Positions 25,344 through 32,577 of a stretch of DNA of 36,207 bases are shown one piece after another; the stretch's first letter is position 1; each line of letters begins with the position of its first letter. The notes under the pieces were generated by a model. That model was not told where the DNA came from. It saw nothing but the letters and a program-made list of their open reading frames with translations, and made no database searches. A program made the translations under genes and the position numbers. Source of the DNA: Candidatus Bathyarchaeota archaeon. GTDB lineage: Archaea > Thermoproteota > Bathyarchaeia > Bathyarchaeales > Bathyarchaeaceae. The DNA is taken from NCBI GenBank assembly GCA_004376295.1, contig SOJZ01000036.1, positions 1 through 36,207 of the forward strand, in the 5' to 3' direction.

Positions 25344-25593
25344 GTACTGAAAGAGAAGGGAGAAAGCGTTTAGAGCTGCAGAGAGGTCCTTCACCCTCCT
25401 TCCTCTCTCAGCGATGACATTAATATAACAACGCACAAAGATTCTTTGTATTTTTTTCCGTGATTAGCCTAATGGTGTGATAGGTGAGATTCTAATCCGT
25501 CAAATTCTTACAAAAGATAAGTTTATCAATCAGTTTTAAAAGAAGGCAGCAATTGATGTATCTTCGAGTCTGTCAAACGTTAAGTGAATCGTC

Positions 25594-26208
25594 ATGATTG
25601 GAATACCAGAGTTTATAGTGCTAGCAGTTACTTCTATTATCGCTGTGATGGAACCCCCTAGCACTATCGCGATCTATCTCACCTTGACGAAAGATATGAA
25701 GGAGAGTCAACGTCGCCGAATTATTGCAAAGTCTATGCAGATATCTTTTCTAGTTCTATTGTTCTTCGCCTTGACAGGCCAGTTTCTCTTTTCAATATTT
25801 AACATTACGATCGCCTCCTTCAGAATAGCAGGAGGCATCTTACTAGTCACCGTTGCTTTCAGAATGCTTAATCCTAGAAAAAGCGAATACTCTCAAGAGG
25901 AACTTGAGGACATCGCCATAGTTCCGCTTGCGTTCCCTCTCACTGCAGGCCCTGGCACAATCACTACAGTGATTCTTCTTGTCTCCGAGGCGGATAGTCT
26001 GTTGCAGGGTTCTCTTGTTCTTGTGGCAATTGCAGTGGGAATAGCTGTATCATACGTGGGGATGAAGTATGCTTCTAAGATAAGTGGACTTGTAGGCGGT
26101 GAGGGGCTTCGCGTTGTTACGAAACTCATGGCCATACTCGTCTTGGCTATTGCAGTGCAATTTGTGATAAGTGGTATCACCGAGGCTATACCTCAAATTC
26201 TAAGCTAG
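25594..26208 (+). CDS. MarC-family integral membrane protein
   Basis: A 204-residue polytopic membrane protein of the MarC/NAAT group. Six helices are expected: IPEFIVLAVTSIIAVMEPPSTIAIYL, FLVLLFFALTGQFLFSIF, FRIAGGILLVTVAFRML, AFPLTAGPGTITTVILLV, LVLVAIAVGIAVSYVGM, LMAILVLAIAVQFVISGI. The re-entrant-like PLAFPLTAGPGTIT block (about residues 109-122) is the family hallmark. Members are described as possible amino-acid transporters, but physiological function remains unclear. The ATG at 25594 has no strong SD. The gene stands alone. Confidence 0.88.
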   Translation: MIGIPEFIVLAVTSIIAVMEPPSTIAIYLTLTKDMKESQRRRIIAKSMQISFLVLLFFALTGQFLFSIFNITIASFRIAGGILLVTVAFRMLNPRKSEYSQEELEDIAIVPLAFPLTAGPGTITTVILLVSEADSLLQGSLVLVAIAVGIAVSYVGMKYASKISGLVGGEGLRVVTKLMAILVLAIAVQFVISGITEAIPQILS

Positions 26209-26437
26209 AAGTATCATTGTGCCCCGCACTCGTATTTCAAACGGTTGAAAAAGCTCTGCTCCACATATTCAAGATCAATAGGCGATTTTTTTTTGGAATT
26301 GACCCAGCGAACCCCTTACATCAGAGGTTCATCGTGTATAGATTTAAATTGGAAAGCACTTCCAACCAAAATTGTAATATTTATGAGATAGGGTAAACTT
26401 GTTAATCTCTCATGATAGTATTTGGAGAAGATGAGTC

Positions 26438-27883
26438 TTGTCGCTCGAGAAAATCGCATCAAAGTATGAAAAGCTGAGGGTTCAGTTTTCAGAGCAACGC
26501 TACAATCAAGATGCTGGGTTGCCGTACGACAGAAATATGATGAAGAAGCTTTCGGAACGGCTCACAGAAGTTAGCCTCGAGTTTCTTGAGAATTTTGTGG
26601 AACCGCGAAGCATGTACCTAGCTTCGATAGCAACTATTGCGGATGCTGAGAAACTGGAGACGGAACTCGATCTCCACGATCAACGGATGGAGAAGATATC
26701 TACCGAGAAGTATAGAATCGCAGGTCGCAAGGTGAATTGGGGAAACTGGCGGCAATTCAACTCTAGGACGAATGATTACATGAAACGGAAGGAGGTATTC
26801 GACGATTTCATTGCGAAGGCTCCCGACATAGCCTTTCTCGTCGAGAAGCGGATGGGCATCTCAAATGATGTGTACGAGAGGTATAACCTTACTCCTCTGG
26901 ATAGTTATTTGGAGTTTGAAGGCATAAGATACGATGAGTTGCGGGATTTGCTCATTAGGTTAGGGGATGGAGCTAAAGACACGTTCTTGGCTGCGGCTGA
27001 ACATTTCGCAACCGAGGTTTTGGGCAAGAAGAAAACGGAATATTATGATGATTATTATACTTGGAGAGGCCGCATATACCAACCATTGAATAAGTATTTT
27101 GAGAAGATAGACGCCTTAGATGAGGTCAGGAGTTTTCTTGTAGCCTTCGGATTTAACCCTTCCAAAATCATTGTAGACGCTGAAGACCGCGAGAAGAAGA
27201 GCCCCAGTGCTTTCTGCTTTGGAATCCAGATTCCTAACGATGTCCGAGTTTGCTTCCGCAAAGTATCACCCTTTACGGATTTTGGAAGTGTCTTCCATGA
27301 GTTCGGGCATGGTATCCATGGTGTATGCGCTAATCCAGATGATTCTGTGTGGAAACGCTATGTTGTCCCTATGGGTGTGGCTGAAACCTTCAGCATCCTT
27401 ATTGAGAGCATGCTTGACACTCCGCTATTTCTCAAGCAAGAATTGAAACTAGCGGACAGCGTCGTCAATGAAATCATTGATCGTAGAAGATTCATGGAGC
27501 TGGCGTTCCTAACATTCTACGCGGCGAACGGCATCATGAAGATGGAGTTCTGGAAGAAGGGTTACAGCATCGAAGAAGCTGCAAAGCGGTGGCAAGAACT
27601 CACTAAGCGATTTTTCATCGAGGTTCCTGGGAACTATTGGTTGCTTCATCACGTAATGCCCAGCTACGACATGTATTCGCCGAGCTACGTGATCGCTTCT
27701 ATGAGGGTTGCAGCAGTCAGAGAAAGATTAAGGCAGGACTATGGTGATGTGTGGTGGAAAAATTCGGATGCTGGAAATTTTGTGAGGGATCTCGCTGAGA
27801 TGAGGGGAGAATTTGATGTTAAAGCGTGGAAACTTGACGCCGAGAGTTACCTTGAGGAAGCACGGGCCCTCAGCTTCCTCTAG
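26438..27883 (+). CDS. M3-family oligopeptidase
   Basis: This is a zinc metallopeptidase of the thimet/PepF type that cuts short peptides in the cytoplasm. The active site FHEFGHGIHG has zinc ligands His287 and His291 with catalytic Glu288. The third ligand is Glu316 in PMGVAETFS, 25 residues after the second histidine, as expected for M3. The C-terminal substrate-binding tyrosines fit PSYDMYSPSYVIASM. At 481 residues it is shorter than classical PepF (~600), mostly at the N-terminus. Start TTG 26438 has GGAG upstream; ATG 26431 is out of frame. A short inverted repeat ATGAGA…TCTCAT lies at about 26384-26413 in the leader. Confidence 0.88.
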   Translation: MSLEKIASKYEKLRVQFSEQRYNQDAGLPYDRNMMKKLSERLTEVSLEFLENFVEPRSMYLASIATIADAEKLETELDLHDQRMEKISTEKYRIAGRKVNWGNWRQFNSRTNDYMKRKEVFDDFIAKAPDIAFLVEKRMGISNDVYERYNLTPLDSYLEFEGIRYDELRDLLIRLGDGAKDTFLAAAEHFATEVLGKKKTEYYDDYYTWRGRIYQPLNKYFEKIDALDEVRSFLVAFGFNPSKIIVDAEDREKKSPSAFCFGIQIPNDVRVCFRKVSPFTDFGSVFHEFGHGIHGVCANPDDSVWKRYVVPMGVAETFSILIESMLDTPLFLKQELKLADSVVNEIIDRRRFMELAFLTFYAANGIMKMEFWKKGYSIEEAAKRWQELTKRFFIEVPGNYWLLHHVMPSYDMYSPSYVIASMRVAAVRERLRQDYGDVWWKNSDAGNFVRDLAEMRGEFDVKAWKLDAESYLEEARALSFL

Positions 27884-27933
27884 CCGCAATCAAGTTTCTT
27901 CTTTTTCGTAATTTGTTGCGACATCGACTCAAC

Positions 27934-27948
27934 AATATTTTAATATGT
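27934..27948 (+). promoter_or_regulatory. TATA box of the hypA-hypB operon
   Basis: ATTTTAATATGTAAC lies 20-35 bases before the hypA ATG at 27969. With archaeal TATA-to-start spacing of about 25 bases the transcript would begin at or just before the ATG, and no SD is present, so hypA is probably translated leaderless. Confidence 0.45.
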
Positions 27949-27968
27949 AACTGGTCTGTAGGCTCACT

Positions 27969-28367
27969 ATGCATGAATGGGCTTTGGCGGAAGCAGTGGT
28001 CTCTACTACCCTCAAAATAGCGGAAGAAAAGGGGCTAAAAGAGATAATTGAACTTAAAATCAAAATCGGTGAATTACAGCAGATAGATCAAGAGATATTC
28101 GAGTTCGCTTTATCTCAACTTCGGTCTCCCATGCTCAAAAACGCCAAATTTAGTTTGGAGACCGTAAAGGCTGAATTAAAGTGCAGAGTTTGTAATCATA
28201 AATGGAAGTTTAGCACGAAGAACATGGACGAAGACGTGTCAGAGTTCATTCACTTTGTCCCAGAAATCGCTCACACATACCTGAAATGTCCCAAATGCGG
28301 GAGCCCAGACTTCGAGATTCTGATGGGACGTGGGGTTTGGCTGGACTCTATAAAAGGGGTGAAATAA
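27969..28367 (+). CDS. hypA: HypA, nickel insertion chaperone for [NiFe] hydrogenase
   Basis: This maturation factor delivers nickel to the large subunit of [NiFe] hydrogenases. It starts with MHEWALAEA; Met1-His2-Glu3 form the nickel site. The zinc domain has CRVC (72-75) and CPKC (107-110), with a longer insertion between the pairs (FSTKNMDEDVSEFIHFVPEIAH), as in Thermococcales HypA. The 132-residue length fits that archaeal type. It is followed after three bases by the Mrp-type ATPase, the same pairing as HypA with ATPase-type HypB in Thermococcus. No hydrogenase structural gene lies in the window. Confidence 0.92.
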   Translation: MHEWALAEAVVSTTLKIAEEKGLKEIIELKIKIGELQQIDQEIFEFALSQLRSPMLKNAKFSLETVKAELKCRVCNHKWKFSTKNMDEDVSEFIHFVPEIAHTYLKCPKCGSPDFEILMGRGVWLDSIKGVK

Positions 28368-28370
28368 TCT

Positions 28371-29096
28371 ATGGTTGACCCCAGACTAAACATCATTAAT
28401 GAAAGACTGGCAAAAATAAGGAAGATAATAGCGGTCTCCAGCGGCAAAGGAGGAGTGGGCAAGAGCATGATCGCATCCACTTTGGCACTCGCCTTATCAA
28501 GAAGAGGCTACAAAGTGGGTCTGCTGGACCTAGACTTCTCCTGTCCCTCCACACACGTAATACTAAACATCAAGGGGCTTTATCCAGAGGAGGAGAAGGG
28601 AATTATTCCGCCTGAAGCTCACGGCCTAAGATACATGTCGATTATTTACTATGCCCGTGACGAACCTTCACCGCTAAGAGGCGTTGACATCTCCAACGCG
28701 ATAATAGAACTATTCGCTATAACTCAGTGGGGCTCGCTGGATTTTCTGGTCATCGATATGCCTCCAGGCATCGGAGACGCGACCTTGGACATGATCAGAT
28801 TCGTCAAGGGAATCAACTTTCTCATAGTGACAACTCCTTCCAAGGTAGCGTTTGAAACAGTCAGAAAACTGATGCAACTGTTAAAGGACTTGAAGGTGCC
28901 CATCCTAGGCGTCGTCGAGAACATGAAGATGAGGGATTCGCCGTTCATCCGAGAGCAGGTTGAAAGGCTTGGTGTACCTTTTTTGGGGGAGATAAAATTC
29001 GACTATATGCTTGAAGACTCGATGGGGGATGTAAAGAAGCTATTGGAAACCGAGTTCGTGCAAAGCGTGGAAGAAATAGTTTCAAAGAAACTCTGA
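28371..29096 (+). CDS. Mrp/MinD-family ATPase, ATPase-type HypB partner of HypA
   Basis: A deviant-Walker P-loop ATPase: SGKGGVGKS at residues 24-32, LLDLDFSCPS (switch I region), VIDMPPGIGD (Walker B/switch II), TTPSKVA and VVENMK. The 241-residue length and position directly after hypA match the HypB-AT protein of Thermococcus, which replaces the GTPase HypB and drives nickel transfer with HypA. It lacks the C-terminal CxxC of Fe-S carrier Mrp/NBP35 proteins, supporting a metallochaperone rather than an Fe-S carrier role. GGGGTGA at 28356-28362 is the SD; ATG 28371. The assignment to HypB function rests on context. Confidence 0.85.
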   Translation: MVDPRLNIINERLAKIRKIIAVSSGKGGVGKSMIASTLALALSRRGYKVGLLDLDFSCPSTHVILNIKGLYPEEEKGIIPPEAHGLRYMSIIYYARDEPSPLRGVDISNAIIELFAITQWGSLDFLVIDMPPGIGDATLDMIRFVKGINFLIVTTPSKVAFETVRKLMQLLKDLKVPILGVVENMKMRDSPFIREQVERLGVPFLGEIKFDYMLEDSMGDVKKLLETEFVQSVEEIVSKKL

Positions 29097-29108
29097 AACA
29101 TTATTTTA

Positions 29109-29199
29109 TGGCGCGGCGGGTGGGATTCGAACACACATACCCCATTTGGGACGAATCTTGAGTTCTTACTATTAGCTACCAAGCTTGCCAAGCTAGCCA
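29109..29199 (-). pseudogene. Degenerate tRNA-Leu(CAA)
   Basis: On the minus strand the 3' part of a class II tRNA is clear. It has an anticodon loop CTCAAGA (anticodon CAA) in a stem with one mismatch and a variable-arm hairpin (CCCAAATGGGG). The T-arm GTGTG-TTCGAAT-CCCAC has one mismatch, and the acceptor 3' strand CCGCCGC is followed by an encoded CCA (29109-29111). The sequence is homologous to the intact tRNA-Leu 700 bases away. The required 5' strand GCGGCGG is absent. The corresponding bases are the last codons (WLAWQAW) of the SCP2-cupin gene, and no D-arm folds. It is either a decayed tRNA copy or, less likely, a 3' half-gene of a split tRNA. Confidence 0.65.
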
Positions 29200-29862
29200 A
29201 ATCATTTTTACGTCTTTTTCGGCGATTATTTGATGTATACTATTTCTTGGGATGTATATCACAGTTTCAGGCTTTATTTCGAATGTTTCCTCTCCCACAA
29301 TTGCTTTTCCTTTTCCTTCCAGAATGATAAAGCTCTGAGGCCACGGATCTTTCTCTTTCTCCTTGTTTAGAATCTCTCCGCGTTTAACAAGAATCCAGCT
29401 GTACCGTATTCCATTCCAATATACCAACGGAATTGGGTGTGCCCCATGAGCATAACCAGCTAGTTCGAGATTGAGATTCTTGACTTTGATTTTTCCAGGA
29501 GTAAAGAAATAGGTTAGGAGTGCTTTCCCTGTTTCCCAAATCTCTTTTGAGCGTTCTTTAGTGTAAATTTCGAATTCTATGGGTCTCACTTCATCTGCTC
29601 TGCCTCTACCGGCAAGCGCGAAGGCATCTGCCTTTCCTTCAGCAATACTTTCCAGCACTCTTCTCTTCATCACTATCTTACCGTCAGGTTTCACTGAGCC
29701 TTCAAGAACCTTAATTCCTTCTCCCAAAACTAATGTTGCGGATTCACCTGTGTCGGAAAGTTCCACACAAACCCGGATTTCACTGTCCTCCGTCTTGATC
29801 AAGTCCATGTACAGCGAGGCATCCTTCGATAATTTCTTTATGATCTGTAGGCACTTATTCAT
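29176..29862 (-). CDS. SCP2-like / cupin two-domain protein
   Basis: The N-terminal ~115 residues look like an SCP2 (sterol-carrier-type) domain, a hydrophobic ligand binder (CVELSDTGESATLVLGEG … VMKRRVLESIAEGKADAFAL). The C-terminal ~90 residues form a cupin barrel (SFIILEGKGKAIVGEETFEIKPETVIYIPRNSIHQI), with only one obvious histidine ligand, so metal binding is doubtful. Start is ATG 29862 with AGGGCGAT upstream. The reading frame ends inside the decayed tRNA-Leu, which supplies its last seven codons and stop. Binding a small hydrophobic molecule is the most one can infer. Confidence 0.7.
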   Translation of the reverse strand: MNKCLQIIKKLSKDASLYMDLIKTEDSEIRVCVELSDTGESATLVLGEGIKVLEGSVKPDGKIVMKRRVLESIAEGKADAFALAGRGRADEVRPIEFEIYTKERSKEIWETGKALLTYFFTPGKIKVKNLNLELAGYAHGAHPIPLVYWNGIRYSWILVKRGEILNKEKEKDPWPQSFIILEGKGKAIVGEETFEIKPETVIYIPRNSIHQIIAEKDVKMIWLAWQAW

Positions 29863-29906
29863 GATATCGCCCTGACCTGATTCGTGTGTTCATTTTTTGT
29901 AAAGCT

Positions 29907-30012
29907 TGGTGCAGGGGATGGGATTTGAACCCATGTACCCCTTCGGGACGGGATCTTGAGTCCCGCGCATAAAGTCCCTCTATGAGGATTGACCAAGCTC
30001 TGCTACCCCTGC
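29907..30012 (-). tRNA. tRNA-Leu(CAA) with an ~18-nt insertion in the D-arm
   Basis: The acceptor stem GCAGGGG (30012-30006) pairs perfectly with CCCCTGC (29917-29911), followed by discriminator A and an encoded CCA (29909-29907). T-arm ATGGG-TTCAAAT-CCCAT, a long variable arm typical of class II tRNAs, and the anticodon stem CGGGA/TCCCG with loop CTCAAGA (anticodon CAA) are all intact. The gene is 103 bases without CCA, too long by about 18. The surplus lies between the GGTCAA of the D-loop and the D-stem 3' strand, roughly 29971-29988, and contains a small hairpin CCTC-ATA-GAGG. Removing it restores GCA/TGC D-stem pairing. A non-canonical archaeal tRNA intron is the simplest reading. Confidence 0.93.
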
Positions 30013-30151
30013 ACCATCTCACAAACTACCATCTCGCTTCTATTATTTTTTTCCAACACCACGACTAAGACTAGTCAGCAGAACAAGTTAAAATTCTTGA
30101 AAACGACCATCCAACCAGTGTCCACCTGCACACGCCCGCACCAAACCACAA

Positions 30152-30163
30152 CAATTATAAACA
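30152..30163 (+). promoter_or_regulatory. TATA box of the TPP-riboswitch operon
   Basis: CAATTATAAACA lies about 40 bases before the riboswitch core. Archaeal spacing puts transcription start near 30180, so the RNA would begin just upstream of the aptamer. Confidence 0.5.
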
Positions 30164-30189
30164 CAAACTATCACTCACACAACATCCAT

Positions 30190-30287
30190 CAGAAAAGAGG
30201 GGAGCTAGGGGCAAAACCCAGCTGAGAGGACGGCAAAACGCGTCGTCGACCCTTAGAACCTGATCCAGATAATACTGGCGGAGGGAA
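30190..30287 (+). promoter_or_regulatory. TPP (THI-box) riboswitch
   Basis: The leader carries the conserved TPP-aptamer segments in order: GGGGAGC (from about 30199), CTGAGA (30222-30227), GACCC (about 30248-30252), and the distal block CCTGATCCAGATAAT (30259-30273) followed by CTGGCGGAGGGA. Direct TPP binding is expected. GGAGGG at 30280-30285, the aptamer's 3' end, is also the SD for the ATG at 30291. This suggests translational control: TPP-bound RNA hides the SD and lowers expression. I could not find a conventional P1 closing stem, because the bases flanking the core are A-rich on both sides. The switch mechanism is therefore uncertain even though the aptamer is clear. Confidence 0.92.
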
Positions 30288-30290
30288 AAA

Positions 30291-30836
30291 ATGAAAAATA
30301 ACACTAATTCTCAAACTGTAAGTGCCCAACCTAGAGCTACTATAAAATTGGCCATGACAGCAGTGATGTCCGCATTAATCGCAGTAACCACCGTAACAGC
30401 TATACCCATGCCCCCCCCACTCTCCACCATAACGCTAGCCCCGATAGTGATATTCGTAGCGGGCATACTCATGGGCCCAATCCCAGCCCTAATCTCCTCT
30501 ATCATTGGATCTGGACTCGGTTTCCTCGGAGGAGCAACTATAGGATCGATAAGCGTGCCTCCAGGGTTTATGGGTGTATTCCTTTTAGGAATTGTCGTCG
30601 CTAGAGGACCAATGGGCTTCACTGTAGGTCTGCTTAGAAAGACGGATGAGGTGGCAGCTATGACGGCGGGCGTGTTAGTGGAGACTGCAATTTTCTTCTT
30701 TATGGATTGGTATCTATTCGGTTTTGAAGTGGCTCTAATAGTTCTGGGAACACTCATCGATCTAGTATTTGTACCCTTTGGCTACCTTGTTCTCAAGGCA
30801 GTCAAAAAGATGTGGGATGTTACTACATTGGAGTAG
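30291..30836 (+). CDS. Membrane S-component-like transporter for thiamine or a precursor
   Basis: A 181-residue integral membrane protein with five or six hydrophobic segments (LAMTAVMSALIAVTTVTAI; ITLAPIVIFVAGILMGPIPALISSIIGSGLGFL; FMGVFLLGIVV; MTAGVLVETAIFFFMDWYLFGF; ALIVLGTLIDLVFVPFGYLVL). The pattern resembles substrate-binding (S) components of ECF transporters such as ThiW/ThiT/HmpT. Its position directly behind a TPP riboswitch supports uptake of thiamine, HMP or a thiazole. No ECF ATPase or T component is adjacent. It would have to share a general energising module, or work alone. A hydrophilic 20-residue N-terminus precedes the first helix. Confidence 0.8.
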   Translation: MKNNTNSQTVSAQPRATIKLAMTAVMSALIAVTTVTAIPMPPPLSTITLAPIVIFVAGILMGPIPALISSIIGSGLGFLGGATIGSISVPPGFMGVFLLGIVVARGPMGFTVGLLRKTDEVAAMTAGVLVETAIFFFMDWYLFGFEVALIVLGTLIDLVFVPFGYLVLKAVKKMWDVTTLE

Positions 30837-30841
30837 TAATG

Positions 30842-31519
30842 ATGCAGAGGGATGCTTGGTACTTTCAAGAGGACATCGTCAAGACTTATGAGTCTTATTA
30901 TCAGAAGAAGTATAAAAGAGCGGACGAATTAGAGAAGGCTCTGTTGAAAAAGCTGTTAGACACGCTGGGACCGACAGAAACTTTACTTGAAGTAGGTTGT
31001 GGTACAAGTCATTTCACAAGATGGTTCGAATCCTTAGGTTTAAAGTGCTATGGATTCGATTTATCCGATTTGATGTTGAAGGAGGCTAAGAGCCTATGGC
31101 CTGAGGGAGACCTATTGCGCGGTGAATCTTCCTTTTTACCTTTCCAAAATAATTCCTTCGACATCGTAGCCTATGTAGCCTGCATGATATACATGCTTAA
31201 TCCTGTAAAAGTCATACGCGAAGCGTCGAGAGTCGCTCGTAAAGGGATAATCTTCGGATTGATAAACAAGTGGAGTCTACCCACCTTAAGAAGGATCATT
31301 CAAGTAAAAATGGGAAAAAACCCTTATTACAAAAACGCCAAGTTTTATTCAATCAACGGCATGAAACGGACGTTAAAGGACGCCCTCGACGACAAGTATA
31401 TAATACCCTATTGGAGCACAACGGTCTTTCCCAAGATTTTTGGAAAGGTACAGTCCTCCTTTTTTCCCTTTGGCGCATTCGTAGGAATAGCTGTCAAATT
31501 GGGGGAAAAACTTGATTAA
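30842..31519 (+). CDS. Class I SAM-dependent methyltransferase
   Basis: Rossmann-type methyltransferase: SAM motif I is LLEVGCGTSHFTRWF, acidic residue at the end of strand 2 (GFDLSDLML), motif with LPFQNNSFDIVAYV. Like the UbiE/COQ5-type small-molecule enzymes it lacks an extra domain, and 225 residues is normal. GGAG at 30830-30833 precedes two adjacent ATGs (30839, 30842), of which the second has the better spacing. The gene starts within six bases of the previous stop and overlaps the next by eight, so it is firmly part of the TPP-responsive operon. No methyltransferase is needed in the standard thiamine route, so its substrate is an open question. Confidence 0.85.
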   Translation: MQRDAWYFQEDIVKTYESYYQKKYKRADELEKALLKKLLDTLGPTETLLEVGCGTSHFTRWFESLGLKCYGFDLSDLMLKEAKSLWPEGDLLRGESSFLPFQNNSFDIVAYVACMIYMLNPVKVIREASRVARKGIIFGLINKWSLPTLRRIIQVKMGKNPYYKNAKFYSINGMKRTLKDALDDKYIIPYWSTTVFPKIFGKVQSSFFPFGAFVGIAVKLGEKLD

Positions 31520-32573
31520 CCTATCTAAAGTTGGAAAGTTCTCTCCAGATCTAATGGAAAAAATCGTATATCAAAGGTTAGGAAGAAAAAGACCAGAAAT
31601 TCTCGTAGGCCCAAATCATGGACTTGACAATGCCGTAATTCAGTTAGGATACAACCAGGTTTTAGTGGTCACATCAGATCCATTATCAGTCATCCCTGTT
31701 CTTGGCTTGCAAGATTCCGCTTGGCTCTCCGTACACCTACTATCCTCAGATATAAGCACTTGCGGGTTTCCGCCACAATTCATTATGGCCAACTTTAGCC
31801 TTCCTCCACACATGAAAGACGAAGAGTTCGAGGAATATTGGGACGCCTTTCACAGAGAGTGCGACAAACTGAGCATCGCTATTCTAGGAGGACACACCGG
31901 TAGATATGCGGGATGCGACTACACAATTATAGGCGGAGGGGTCATGATGACCTTGGCTCCAGAAGACCGCTACCTGTCCAGCAGCATGGCAAGGCCAGGA
32001 GACCTGGTAATCATGACGAAGGGAGTAGCCATAGCAACTACCGGAATACTGGCGAAGACGTTTCCTAGAACCGTTGAAAGCGCGTATGGGGCGTCCTTCC
32101 TTAAGAGCGCGCAATCGCATTTTTATCAATTTAGCGTAGTCAAGGATGCTTTGACCGCTGCCTCAGTAGGCTTAAGAGATGAGGGAGTCACAGCTATGCA
32201 TGATGTAACTGAGGGTGGGCTACTGGGGGCTATATATGAGCTTGCAGAAGCTTCTAAAGTAGGTATACAGATCGACCTTTCTAATGCTATAATGACTCAA
32301 GAAGCGAAGCTTATTTGTGATTTATTTGACTTGGACCCCTATATGACGTTAAGCGAAGGGACTCTACTGATCACTACGAAGTCAGAGAAGGCTCAAGAAG
32401 TTCTCAAGGCTCTACAGTCAAGTGGGATTAAGGCTAAGATCATTGGAAAAATAATGAGAAAACAACATGGAAGATGGATAGAAAAAAATGGAGAACACCA
32501 ACGGTTAAGAAAGCCAACCACCGACCCCTATTGGGAGGCGTATTGGAAAGCTCGTCAAAAGGGTTGGAAGTGA
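31512..32573 (+). CDS. AIR-synthase/HypE/ThiL-superfamily protein
   Basis: Member of the PurM-like ATP-binding superfamily (AIR synthase, HypE, SelD, ThiL). It has GLDNAVI (37-43) in place of the usual GDDAAVI, an SDPLS strand, SVHLLSSDISTCGFPPQF, ILGGHTGRYAG, and HDVTEGGLLGAIYELAEAS typical of the HypE-like branch. It lacks the C-terminal PRxC of HypE, so it does not carry the thiocarboxamide cysteine. In a TPP-controlled operon a ThiL-like role (thiamine phosphate kinase) is tempting, but the sequence is closer to the general AIRS-related group. TTG 31512 has GGGGG six bases upstream, overlapping the methyltransferase end. Confidence 0.75.
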   Translation: MINLSKVGKFSPDLMEKIVYQRLGRKRPEILVGPNHGLDNAVIQLGYNQVLVVTSDPLSVIPVLGLQDSAWLSVHLLSSDISTCGFPPQFIMANFSLPPHMKDEEFEEYWDAFHRECDKLSIAILGGHTGRYAGCDYTIIGGGVMMTLAPEDRYLSSSMARPGDLVIMTKGVAIATTGILAKTFPRTVESAYGASFLKSAQSHFYQFSVVKDALTAASVGLRDEGVTAMHDVTEGGLLGAIYELAEASKVGIQIDLSNAIMTQEAKLICDLFDLDPYMTLSEGTLLITTKSEKAQEVLKALQSSGIKAKIIGKIMRKQHGRWIEKNGEHQRLRKPTTDPYWEAYWKARQKGWK

Positions 32574-32577
32574 TTCG

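Noticed and set aside
29989-30225. 78-residue plus-strand frame across tRNA-Leu and the riboswitch leader
   Set aside because: Starts inside the tRNA gene and runs into the TPP aptamer; low-complexity Thr/Asn/His-rich product.
31021-31045. TTCGAATCC-type tRNA T-loop look-alike
   Set aside because: Lies inside the methyltransferase reading frame and has no acceptor or anticodon arm around it.
31512-32573. Naming this gene hypE because hypA/hypB lie 2.4 kb away
   Set aside because: It lacks the C-terminal cysteine motif essential for HypE and belongs to the TPP-controlled operon, separated by tRNA genes.
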